Assembly (NCBI RefSeq): GCF_040649515.1
Contig: NZ_JBEZFP010000123.1
Span: 1-28,265, forward strand
Direction: 5' to 3'
Length of the DNA stretch: 28,265 nt
From: Yinghuangia elevatio
GTDB taxonomy: Bacteria > Actinomycetota > Actinomycetes > Streptomycetales > Streptomycetaceae
The position numbers and the translations under genes were made by a program. Within the stretch, counting starts at the first letter, position 1. Each line of letters opens with the position of its first letter. Positions 15,527 to 22,960 of the stretch are shown piece after piece. The notes beneath the pieces are model-generated. The model saw only the letters and a program-made list of their open reading frames with translations. It was not told the DNA's origin and searched no databases.

Positions 15527-16429
15527 ATGCGGCTTCTGCTGGCAGGGGACACCCACGGCAACCTCGGCCATGTGCGGCGCATCCTCGGCGCCGCCGCCGA
15601 CCGCGGTATCGAACACGTTTTCCAGCTCGGCGACTTCGGCTACTGGGAGCATGAGCACAGCGGCGTCCGCTTCCTCGACTCCGTGCACCGCGCCGCCCGC
15701 GACCACGGCGTGACCGTCTACTTCCTCGACGGCAACCACGACAAGTCCGGCCTGATCCACGAGCGATACGGCGACCGGCCCGACGCGGAAGGCTTCCTCC
15801 AGGTGCGGGGCCGAATCCGGTACGCCCCGCGCGGCCACACCTGGACCTGGGACGGCGTGCGCTTCCTCGCGTTCGGCGGCGCCCGTTCCGTGGACAAGGA
15901 CGAACGCCTCAAGGAGGAGGCGAGGCGGCACCAGAAGGCCGCACGCAAGGAGGGCCACCGCATCGCCGCGGGCCGCCCACCCGCCGAAGTCCGGGACTTC
16001 GCGGGGACGTTGTGGTTCCCCGAGGAGGAGGCGACGGACGACGACGTCCGCAGGATCGTCGCCGCCGCATCTGCCGCGGGCGGCACCGCGGACGCCTCCG
16101 GCACCGCGGACGCCTCCGGCACCGCGGACGCCTCCGGGATCGACGTCCTCCTCACCCACGACAAACCCCGCGCGACCCGGCCCGGCACCGACCGCAAGGA
16201 CCTCGCCATCTGCCATCCCAACCAGGTGCGGGTGCAGCGCCTCATCGACGCGCTGCACCCGCGGCTGGCCGCGCACGGCCATCTCCACTACCGCTACACC
16301 GCCACCTTGACCGGCCCGCTCGCGACCACGCGCGTCGAAGGCTTGGCGGCAGATCCCGGGGCGTCGTGGGGCCTGCCGGGCTACAAAGCGCCGGACTCCT
16401 GGCTGGAGGTCGACACCGCGACGCTGTGA
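15527..16429 (+). CDS. Calcineurin-like metallophosphoesterase
   Basis: This 300-residue cytoplasmic protein carries the metal-ligand motifs of the calcineurin-like phosphoesterases in order: GDTHG (about residues 7-11), GDFG (about 35-38), GNHD (about 69-72), a distal THDKP (about 211), and GHLH (about 252). These bind two metal ions and hydrolyse phosphoesters. The substrate (protein, nucleotide or other) cannot be read from sequence. Between the third and fourth motifs is a low-complexity insert with three copies of GTADAS, produced by an 18-bp DNA repeat. The start is ATG 15527 with a modest GGAGACGAGG upstream. Its last 49 nt overlap the 3' end of the convergent MMPL gene. Confidence 0.9.
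   Translation: MRLLLAGDTHGNLGHVRRILGAAADRGIEHVFQLGDFGYWEHEHSGVRFLDSVHRAARDHGVTVYFLDGNHDKSGLIHERYGDRPDAEGFLQVRGRIRYAPRGHTWTWDGVRFLAFGGARSVDKDERLKEEARRHQKAARKEGHRIAAGRPPAEVRDFAGTLWFPEEEATDDDVRRIVAAASAAGGTADASGTADASGTADASGIDVLLTHDKPRATRPGTDRKDLAICHPNQVRVQRLIDALHPRLAAHGHLHYRYTATLTGPLATTRVEGLAADPGASWGLPGYKAPDSWLEVDTATL
16082..16135. repeat. Three perfect 18-bp repeats inside the metallophosphoesterase gene
   Basis: GGCACCGCGGACGCCTCC occurs at 16082-16099, 16100-16117 and 16118-16135 without a mismatch and in frame, encoding GTADAS three times. The perfect identity suggests recent slippage; copy number may differ between strains. Confidence 0.95.
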
Positions 16430-18783
16430 CGTGCGCCGGCCGCGGAGCCGGCCGCCGCCTCGGCCTCTGCGCCCACCTCGGCCCCGGCGTCGGCGCCGAA
16501 TCCGGCACCCGCCACCGCCCCGGCCGCCGCGGGCACGCCCCGCGGCCCGGGTCCCGACTCGCTGATCCCGAACCGGTCGTGCAGTCGCCGCAGCGGACGC
16601 GGGGCCCACCACGAGCGTTCGCCGAACAGCCCGAGTACGGCAGGTACCAGCAGGCTCCGCACGATGAACGCGTCGACGAGGACCGCGAGTGCGAGACCGC
16701 CGCCCAGCATCATCGTGTTCGTGACGCGTGAGGTGCCGATCGCCCCCATCACCACGGCCATGACCGCCGCCGCTGCCGTGACGATGCTTCCCGTACGCGC
16801 CAACCCGACCGCCACCGACCGCCGGTGATCACCCGTCAACTCGTACTCCTCCCGCACACGCGAGAGCAGGAACACGCCGTAGTCCATGGACAATCCGAAC
16901 GCGATGCAGAACATGAGCACCGGCAACGCCGTCTCGATCGAGCCGGTGGGCGTGAAGCCGAGGACGCCGGAGAGGTTGCCGTCCTGCACCACCCACACCA
17001 CCGCGCCGAACATCGCCGTGAGGCTCAACGCCGCGAACACGATGGCCAGCAACGGCAGTACGACGCTTCCGGACAGCAGGAAGACCAGCACGAACGTGGC
17101 AAGCAGGACGATTGCCCCGGCGATCCACAGCCGGTCGGCGATCGCGTCCTTGCTGTCCACGATCGTCGCGGTGAGTCCGCCCACCAGCACCGGTGAAGGC
17201 GCTTGGGTGGCCCGGACATCGCGCACGAGTTCCTGGCCCGCCGGGGACAAGTCCTCGATAGCCGGGACCACCGACAGGTACGCGCTGGTCGCCGCGCCCG
17301 CCCCCGCGATCCGCCCCGCCTCCGCGGGCCCGGGCGCCGTCTCCAACTGCCCTGCCCGGAACACGCCTTCCGGTCCCACGACGCGGGCGACCCCCGGCAG
17401 CGCGGACAGGCGTACCGCGTAGTCGGCGCGCGCCGCGCTGTCGGTGGACTCGCGCGCCACGATCTCGATGGTTCCGGCCGGGCGCCCCTCGACGTGGTCG
17501 CGTATCACCTGCTGAACCTGCCGCGACTCCGCCGACCTGGGCAGCTGGCGGTCGTCCGCGGTGCCGAACTGCACCCCCAAGAAAGGGAGTCCGAGCAACA
17601 GCAGTCCACCGACGGTGGCCACGGTCACCACCGGGGCCCTCCGCATGACCGCCTGAGACAAGCGGAACCACCCTGTCCCGGCCAAGCTTTCCGCGCCGTC
17701 CGCTTCCACGGAAGCCCTGCGGCGGCCAAGGAAGCCGATCCGCCGCAGCGGCTTGCGTATGTCGCCCGCGTCCACGCGCCGACCCAGCAGCACCAGGGCG
17801 GCCGGCAGCACGACGAGCGCGCCCACGGCCGCGAGCAGCACGACGGGGATGCCGGCGTACGCGAACGAGCGCAGGAAGTACTGCGGGAAGACGAGCATCG
17901 CGGCGAGCGAGACGGCGAGGGTCAGCGCGGAGAACAGCACGGTACGGCCCGCGGTGCGCAGTGTGGCGGCCACCGCGCCGGGCACGTCGGCACCGCCCGC
18001 GAGTTCCTCGCGGTAGCGGCGTACCACGAACAGTCCGTAGTCGACGGCGAGTCCGAGCCCGAGCACGGTGGTCAGGTTGAGCGCGAACACGGAGACGTCG
18101 GTGAACGAGGCCACCGCCCGCAGGACCGCGCTCGTGCCGAACATCGCGAACAGGCCCACGGCCAGCGGCAGCAGCGCCGCGACCGCGCTGCCGAAGACCA
18201 GTACCAGGATCAGCAGCGTGATCGGGAGGGCGATCAGCTCGGCGCGGACGAGGTCCTCGGAGATCGTGCTTTGGATGTCGTGCTGCACGGCGACCATGCC
18301 GCCGATGCGTACGTCGAGACCGTCCTGTGCGCCGCGGTAGTGCGGCGCTATTCGTTCGAGGGTGTCGGCCGCGGCGGTCTCGCGGCCTTCCAGGTGGGCC
18401 AGGACGAGGCCGGAGCGCCCGTCGTCGGTGCGCAGCGTCGGCGAACCCGTCGTCCAGTAGGAGCGGACGCCGGTGACCCCGGGCTCGGCCGCGAGGCGGT
18501 CGGTGAGCGCCTTGGCGTCGGCCGCGGTCCCGGGTCCGTCGAGCCCGGCCGAGCCACCGGAAGGCGTCACGAGCAGCACGAAGTTGGGGCGGCTGCCGGG
18601 GAAGTCGCGGTCCAGGGCCGCGGCGGCGCGGGCCGACGACGAGCCCGGGTCTTCGTTGCCGCCGCCGAGCAACTCGTCGGCGGCGCCCCGCCCGACGACC
18701 GCGGCGAGGGCCAGCAGCACGAAGGCGGAGATCAGCAGGAGACGTGGTCGGGAGGTGGTCAGGCGTGCGAGGGCAGCGAACAT
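16381..18783 (-). CDS. MMPL/RND-family membrane transporter
   Basis: This 800-residue protein has the two-fold RND layout. It has TM1 (about 14-32), a first extracytoplasmic loop (33-180), TM2-6 (about 183-345), TM7 (about 390-405), a second loop to about 560, TM8-12, and a basic-to-Ala/Gly-rich cytoplasmic tail. The conserved proton-relay acids sit in matching motifs: D248 in GLAVDYG and D634 in GLSMDYG, each followed by R(Y/V)REE. MMPL proteins use the proton gradient to export lipids, siderophores or drugs. Start ATG 18783 has GGAAGG about 6 nt upstream. A MarR-type regulator gene is divergent and an inverted repeat lies between them, so repression relieved by a small ligand is likely (inference). 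The 3' end overlaps the metallophosphoesterase gene. Confidence 0.93.
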   Translation of the reverse strand: MFAALARLTTSRPRLLLISAFVLLALAAVVGRGAADELLGGGNEDPGSSSARAAAALDRDFPGSRPNFVLLVTPSGGSAGLDGPGTAADAKALTDRLAAEPGVTGVRSYWTTGSPTLRTDDGRSGLVLAHLEGRETAAADTLERIAPHYRGAQDGLDVRIGGMVAVQHDIQSTISEDLVRAELIALPITLLILVLVFGSAVAALLPLAVGLFAMFGTSAVLRAVASFTDVSVFALNLTTVLGLGLAVDYGLFVVRRYREELAGGADVPGAVAATLRTAGRTVLFSALTLAVSLAAMLVFPQYFLRSFAYAGIPVVLLAAVGALVVLPAALVLLGRRVDAGDIRKPLRRIGFLGRRRASVEADGAESLAGTGWFRLSQAVMRRAPVVTVATVGGLLLLGLPFLGVQFGTADDRQLPRSAESRQVQQVIRDHVEGRPAGTIEIVARESTDSAARADYAVRLSALPGVARVVGPEGVFRAGQLETAPGPAEAGRIAGAGAATSAYLSVVPAIEDLSPAGQELVRDVRATQAPSPVLVGGLTATIVDSKDAIADRLWIAGAIVLLATFVLVFLLSGSVVLPLLAIVFAALSLTAMFGAVVWVVQDGNLSGVLGFTPTGSIETALPVLMFCIAFGLSMDYGVFLLSRVREEYELTGDHRRSVAVGLARTGSIVTAAAAVMAVVMGAIGTSRVTNTMMLGGGLALAVLVDAFIVRSLLVPAVLGLFGERSWWAPRPLRRLHDRFGISESGPGPRGVPAAAGAVAGAGFGADAGAEVGAEAEAAAGSAAGARHSVAVSTSSQESGAL

Positions 18784-18806
18784 CGCCGGCCTTCCGATCG
18801 AAGGAT

Positions 18807-18857
18807 TCGTATGTGCAGCATACGATATTCAAGAAGGTTCATCGGCGATGCATACGA
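18807..18857. promoter_or_regulatory. Probable MarR operator between mmpL-like and marR-like genes
   Basis: TCGTATG (18807-18813) and CATACGA (18819-18825) form a perfect 7-bp inverted repeat with a 5-nt centre. A further half-site CATACGA lies at 18851-18857. The first palindrome is 24 nt upstream of the leftward transporter start. The second site falls just upstream of the -10 of the rightward MarR gene. This arrangement fits a dimeric MarR protein repressing both genes. Confidence 0.7.
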
Positions 18858-18868
18858 TTGTGCGTCGG

Positions 18869-18881
18869 TAGAGTTGTGCGC
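18869..18881 (+). promoter_or_regulatory. -10 for a leaderless marR transcript
   Basis: TAGAGT (18869-18874) matches TANNNT and ends exactly 7 nt before ATG 18882. No ribosome-binding site is present. The CATACGA half-site at 18851-18857 lies in the -35/-10 spacer, so the regulator would block its own promoter. Confidence 0.6.
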
Positions 18882-19337
18882 ATGGAAAGACGTCCGCCGA
18901 TGGGCACGAGGACCGGATACCGGCTGGTCAAGGTGGGGGAACTGCTCGTCGGGCTGGCCGAGGAGGTGCTTGCGCCGCTCGGCGTGCGCTCGAAGCACGT
19001 GCACGTCATGGAGACGCTGCTCGCGTACGACGGCCTCTCGCAGCAGGACGTCAGCCGGCTCCTCGGTATCGACCCCAACGTGCTGGTCGGCGTCATCGAC
19101 GAGCTGGAGGCACACGGCTTCGCCGAGCGGCGCCGCAATCCCGAGGACCGCCGCCGCCACCTGATCCACGTCACCGCCGCGGGGCGCAAGACCGTGGACA
19201 AGAGCCGCACGCTGCTCACCGAGGCCGAGGACGCCTTCTTCGCCTCACTCGCCGAGGACGAGGTCGCGGTACTGCGCACCGCGACGGACAAACTGCTCGC
19301 CGCACACCGCGCCGGCTGGGTCCCCGACACCTGCTGA
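18882..19337 (+). CDS. MarR-family transcriptional regulator
   Basis: This 151-residue protein has the full MarR winged helix-turn-helix: LSQQDVSRLLGIDPNVLVGVIDELEAHGFAERRRNPEDRRRHLIHVTAAGRK (about residues 47-100), with the D-x-R-R wing tip. It is flanked by N- and C-terminal dimerisation helices. Members bind palindromic operators as dimers and release DNA on binding phenolic or lipophilic ligands. Its divergence from the MMPL transporter gene and the shared palindrome make it the likely local repressor of that exporter and of itself. I start it at ATG 18882 on the strength of the -10 seven nt upstream; the in-frame codon at 18744 lies inside the transporter gene. A second Met at residue 7 is possible. 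Confidence 0.93.
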   Translation: MERRPPMGTRTGYRLVKVGELLVGLAEEVLAPLGVRSKHVHVMETLLAYDGLSQQDVSRLLGIDPNVLVGVIDELEAHGFAERRRNPEDRRRHLIHVTAAGRKTVDKSRTLLTEAEDAFFASLAEDEVAVLRTATDKLLAAHRAGWVPDTC

Positions 19338-19370
19338 CACCGCACCCGGGACCAGGGCGCGGCAACCCCC

Positions 19371-19401
19371 TTGACGGTGCGTCGCCGTGGACCGGTACTC
19401 T
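19371..19401 (+). promoter_or_regulatory. Likely promoter of the metalloprotease genes A-B(-C)
   Basis: TTGACG (19371-19376) and TACTCT (19396-19401) lie 19 nt apart, about 85 nt upstream of ATG 19489. The -35 is near consensus for the principal sigma factor; the spacer is slightly long. Confidence 0.45.
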
Positions 19402-19488
19402 CCGCGGACGCGGTTTTGCGGATGATCAGGCAGCATGTCCCGGAGGCCCGGCAGCAACGGCCGCGGCGGGCACGGGGGAGGGCGCGGC

Positions 19489-21072
19489 ATGGCCGACCAG
19501 CCGGGTGGGGACGACAAGGTGCCGGTCGACGAGCCGACCACGCAACAGGCCGCGGAGCCGCAGGGCGTGGACCCGCAGACTGCCGAGCCGCGCGGCGCGG
19601 ATCCGCAGGGCGTTGAGCCGCGGACCGCAGAGGCTCAGGACGTGGAGCCGCAGGCCGCGGAGCCGCAGGTCCCGCACAACGCGCACCTGTTCGTGGCCGC
19701 GGGCCCCGCGCGCCGCGGCCCGCACCCGGTCCTGATACCGGTCGTCGTCCTCGGCGCGGTGCTCCTGCTCATGCTCGGCCTCGTCGGGTTCGGCAACCCC
19801 GGCGCACGCGAAGTCCTCGACACGACACGGGCGCACACGTCGCCGGCCGCGCCGCCCTCCGCGGCCTCGCCGACGACGACCGCCGCTCCGACCCCGACCC
19901 CGACGCCGCGCACCGAGATCACGGTCGACGAGGTCAAGTCCGTCGCCACGGCCCAGGGCGACGCCCTGCGCGCCGGCGACCTGAACGCATTCCTCGCCCC
20001 CTACGACCAGGCGAGGCCCGAACTCCTCGCCGAGCGCCGCCGCGTGTTCGCCAACCTGCGCCTGATCCCGTTCACCCGGGCGGTGTTCCGCTGGGACGGC
20101 GTCTCCTCCGGATCGCTGTCCACCCGCGACGGCGGACCGGTGAACGCCGACGTGTCGGTCGAGTTCGTGCACCAGATACCGGGCGTCGACCTGGCGCCCG
20201 CGGTGCAGACGTACCGCTGGACCGTCTCGCGCGAGGCCATCGGCGCGCCGCTGCGCATCACCGCGGTGGCGAACGACGACCCGCAGGCGTGGGATCTCGC
20301 CGAACTGGTCAAGGTCGAACGCCCGCACGTGATCCTGCTTGCCGCGGTGGCCGACCGGGCGAAGTCGGCGCAGTGGGCGGACCGCGCCGAGACGGCCGCC
20401 AAGCGCGACCTGGCGCTCTGGAAGGGGCCGGCCGACATTCCGTCCCGCTTCCTGGTGTTCGCGAGCCCGGACCCGGGGACGTTCGGGCAGGCGTACGGCG
20501 GTGACACCCCCGAGGGCACGGTCGCCTTCTGCTCTCCGGTGCTGCGCGACCGGGACGATCCCGGTGCGGACCCGGCACGGCCGATAGCCGGGAGCCGTAT
20601 AACGTGGGACACGGACGCCAAGGGCATGAGTGCGTACGACGCGCAGACCGGCGTCATGCGGCACGAGATGGGCCACGCGCTCATGGCCGGCTTCAGCGGG
20701 ACCCGGGCCGGGCGCATGCCCCTGTGGGTCGTCGAGGGTTTCGCCGAATACCTGGAGTGGGCCGACCTGTTCGGGGACTACTACGCGCCCGACGCGCGCG
20801 AGTATGTGCGCGGGCGCTCGTTCCCCGGCAAGATTCCGACAGACGACCAGATCTACGGCGAGGATCCCGAGGCGAACGGGATCAACTACCACCTGAGCAT
20901 GACGGTGATCCGCTACATGGTGGACAAGTACGGCGCAGCCAAGACCTACACGTTCGTCATCGCCGTTTACCGGGAGCCGGGGTCGGTCGATGCCGCCCTC
21001 AAGACGGCGACAGGACTCGACAAGGCGACGTTCGAGGCCAATTGGGCGAAGTGGGTCAAGAGCCACGTGTGA
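19489..21072 (+). CDS. Membrane-anchored gluzincin-like metallopeptidase, paralogue A
   Basis: This protein has 527 residues. Residues 1-79 form an acidic, repetitive cytoplasmic tail (EPQGVDPQTAEP-type units). One membrane anchor follows (about 80-103), then a Thr/Pro linker and an extracytoplasmic region. Its first part (about 145-250, TAQGDALRAGDLNAFLAPYD) looks NTF2-like. The last part carries the zinc site H392-E393-M-G-H396 with E416 in PLWVVEGFAEYLEW. The C-terminus (IRYMVDKYGA, ALKTATGLDKATFEANWAKWV) is typical of the peptidase MA superfamily. The catalytic Glu and three metal ligands are all present, so it may be active; the substrate is unknown. Type II topology is expected. Start ATG 19489 has a strong GGAGGG ribosome-binding site; the ATG at 19435 lacks one. 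Paralogue B begins 48 nt downstream. Confidence 0.85.
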   Translation: MADQPGGDDKVPVDEPTTQQAAEPQGVDPQTAEPRGADPQGVEPRTAEAQDVEPQAAEPQVPHNAHLFVAAGPARRGPHPVLIPVVVLGAVLLLMLGLVGFGNPGAREVLDTTRAHTSPAAPPSAASPTTTAAPTPTPTPRTEITVDEVKSVATAQGDALRAGDLNAFLAPYDQARPELLAERRRVFANLRLIPFTRAVFRWDGVSSGSLSTRDGGPVNADVSVEFVHQIPGVDLAPAVQTYRWTVSREAIGAPLRITAVANDDPQAWDLAELVKVERPHVILLAAVADRAKSAQWADRAETAAKRDLALWKGPADIPSRFLVFASPDPGTFGQAYGGDTPEGTVAFCSPVLRDRDDPGADPARPIAGSRITWDTDAKGMSAYDAQTGVMRHEMGHALMAGFSGTRAGRMPLWVVEGFAEYLEWADLFGDYYAPDAREYVRGRSFPGKIPTDDQIYGEDPEANGINYHLSMTVIRYMVDKYGAAKTYTFVIAVYREPGSVDAALKTATGLDKATFEANWAKWVKSHV

Positions 21073-21120
21073 TCGGCACGAGGCACCTGGGGGAAACAGG
21101 GGGCAGGGGGTGGGGTGGCA

Positions 21121-22863
21121 ATGACGGCCGGCGGAGTGGGGACTCCGGCACCGGAGGACCTCTCCGGGCAAGGCGCGTACGGGCAAGACGAGTGCGGCCA
21201 GGACGCGTGTGGCCACGACGAACCGCGCTGGGGACGCGGCATGTCGGGGACCGCCCACGAACGGGACGGCGACGAACCGGACAGCGACGAACCGAGCCTC
21301 AGGACAGCGGTATTCGGCACGCCCGCGCCCGACGCGTTCGCGTTGCGTACGCACGCATCCGAGCCACCCGCGTCCGGCACACGCGCGCCCGAACCCCCAC
21401 GCGACCCCGAAGCCGACCCCGAACCCAACCGCGATAGGCAACCGGGCAGCCCGACGACCCGCCCCAGGCTTCGCCGGACTCTCACCGGCGCCGTCGTCGT
21501 CTCCGTCGCGGCCGCCTCGCTCGGCTTTGCCGCGGTGGTACGCCCCGCCGCCGGCCCCGCCCGCGCGCTCGTCGACAGCGCCGCCGCGCAGCACGACGCG
21601 GGCCGTCCCCAGGGCAGCGACCCGGCAGTTGCCCCCTCGCCGTCGTCGCCGCAACGCGTCCCGGAGCTGACCCGCGCCGAGATCGCGGACGTCGTCGCCC
21701 GGCAGACCGAGGCGCTGCGGCGCAAGGACCAGGCCATGTTCCTGGAGCCGTACGCCGCCGACCGCACGGCGCTGGTCGCCGAACGCACCCGCCTGTTCGG
21801 CAACCTCCTCAAGATCCCCTTCGCGCGCGCCGAGTACCGTCTCCAGGCCGTCGCCCCGCGGGCCGAGGACCCCGCCGGGACGCGGCGCACCAGTTCCGTC
21901 ACGGTCGTGTTCAGCCACCAGATCGCGGGCGTGGACGTGGCGCCGATCGCGGAGACGTACCGCTGGACGGTCACGCGCGAGGCGCCCGGCGCGCCGCTGC
22001 GCGTCACCGAGGTCGACGGCGGCGCCGACGCCGGGCGCGGCGGTTCGACGTACCCCGCGCCCTGGGACTCGGCCGAACTCGTCGTCGTGGACAAGCCGCA
22101 TGTGCTCCTCCTCGCCGCCCGGCAGCACCAGGCGAAGGCCGCGACCTGGGCGAGCCGCGCGGAGACCGCGGCGACCCGCAACATCACCGCGTGGAAGGGC
22201 GCGGAGAAGACGCCGGGCCGGTTCCTGGTGTTCCTCACCCCCGACCGCGCGTCGTTCGAGAAGGTGCGCGGCGGTGACAGCGTCACCACCAACGCCATCG
22301 GCGTGTGCCTGTCGCTGCCTGCCGATCCGACCGTCAAGTCGCCGCAGACACCGGACTTCGCGGGCAGCCGCATCTACGTCGACTCCACGTCGCAGGACAT
22401 CACCGACGGCGCGGCCGAGGACGCGATCGCCATCTTCCGGCACGAGATGGGCCACGCCATGATGGCGACCTTCCAGCAGCGCTCCGCCGGGACGCCGCCG
22501 CTGTGGGTGGCCGAGGGGTTCGCGGGCTACCTGGAGTGGAGCGACCGGTCGCTCGACCGCTGGTACGTGCCGCCCGCCCGCGAACTGGTCCGCTCCGGGA
22601 AGTTCGGCGGCAAGCTGCCGACGGACACGGAGATCTACTCGGCCGATCCCAAGACCAGCGCGTCCGGCTATCACTTCGCAATGCTGTCAATTCGGTATAT
22701 CGCCGACAAGTACGGCGCCGCCAAGGCCTATGAGTTCGTCATCGCCGTGTACCGCGACCCGCGTCCCGCCTCGGTCGACGCCGCGCTCAAGACCGCCACG
22801 GGCCTCGACCGCACCGCGTTCGAGGCGAAATGGGCGCAATACGTCAAGAGCAAGGCGGGGTGA
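21121..22863 (+). CDS. Membrane-anchored gluzincin-like metallopeptidase, paralogue B
   Basis: This protein has 580 residues. The long cytoplasmic part (1-118) is hydrophilic, with GQDECGQDACGHDE near the start (two Cys and a His in a repeat) and a Pro/Glu/Arg-rich remainder. The membrane anchor is at about 120-142. The ectodomain aligns with paralogue A throughout: ALRRKDQAMFLEPYAADRTALVAERTRLFGNL, YRWTVTREAPGAPLRVTEV, then H441-E442-M-G-H445 and E465 in PLWVAEGFAGYLEW, ending YVKSKAG. It is the closest relative of A in this cluster. ATG 21121 and GTG 21115 are equally plausible starts. The gap of 48 nt to A suggests one transcript. As for A, protease activity is inferred from the motif only. 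Confidence 0.85.
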   Translation: MTAGGVGTPAPEDLSGQGAYGQDECGQDACGHDEPRWGRGMSGTAHERDGDEPDSDEPSLRTAVFGTPAPDAFALRTHASEPPASGTRAPEPPRDPEADPEPNRDRQPGSPTTRPRLRRTLTGAVVVSVAAASLGFAAVVRPAAGPARALVDSAAAQHDAGRPQGSDPAVAPSPSSPQRVPELTRAEIADVVARQTEALRRKDQAMFLEPYAADRTALVAERTRLFGNLLKIPFARAEYRLQAVAPRAEDPAGTRRTSSVTVVFSHQIAGVDVAPIAETYRWTVTREAPGAPLRVTEVDGGADAGRGGSTYPAPWDSAELVVVDKPHVLLLAARQHQAKAATWASRAETAATRNITAWKGAEKTPGRFLVFLTPDRASFEKVRGGDSVTTNAIGVCLSLPADPTVKSPQTPDFAGSRIYVDSTSQDITDGAAEDAIAIFRHEMGHAMMATFQQRSAGTPPLWVAEGFAGYLEWSDRSLDRWYVPPARELVRSGKFGGKLPTDTEIYSADPKTSASGYHFAMLSIRYIADKYGAAKAYEFVIAVYRDPRPASVDAALKTATGLDRTAFEAKWAQYVKSKAG

Positions 22864-22960
22864 CGACAGTGCACGAACGGGACGGATTCCCCGGGCCGGT
22901 GCGTACCCGGATATCCTCACGCTGCACCCGCACGGGTGAAGCCGACAGCGGAGCTCGGGG

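Noticed and set aside
15353..16612. N-terminal extension of the DUF2330 frame
   Set aside because: The extension is antisense to the metallophosphoesterase and lies before an obvious signal peptide.
19426..22674. 1082-residue minus-strand frame over paralogues A and B
   Set aside because: Arg/Gly/Val-rich shadow with no domains; the plus strand carries two homologous proteins with conserved zinc motifs.
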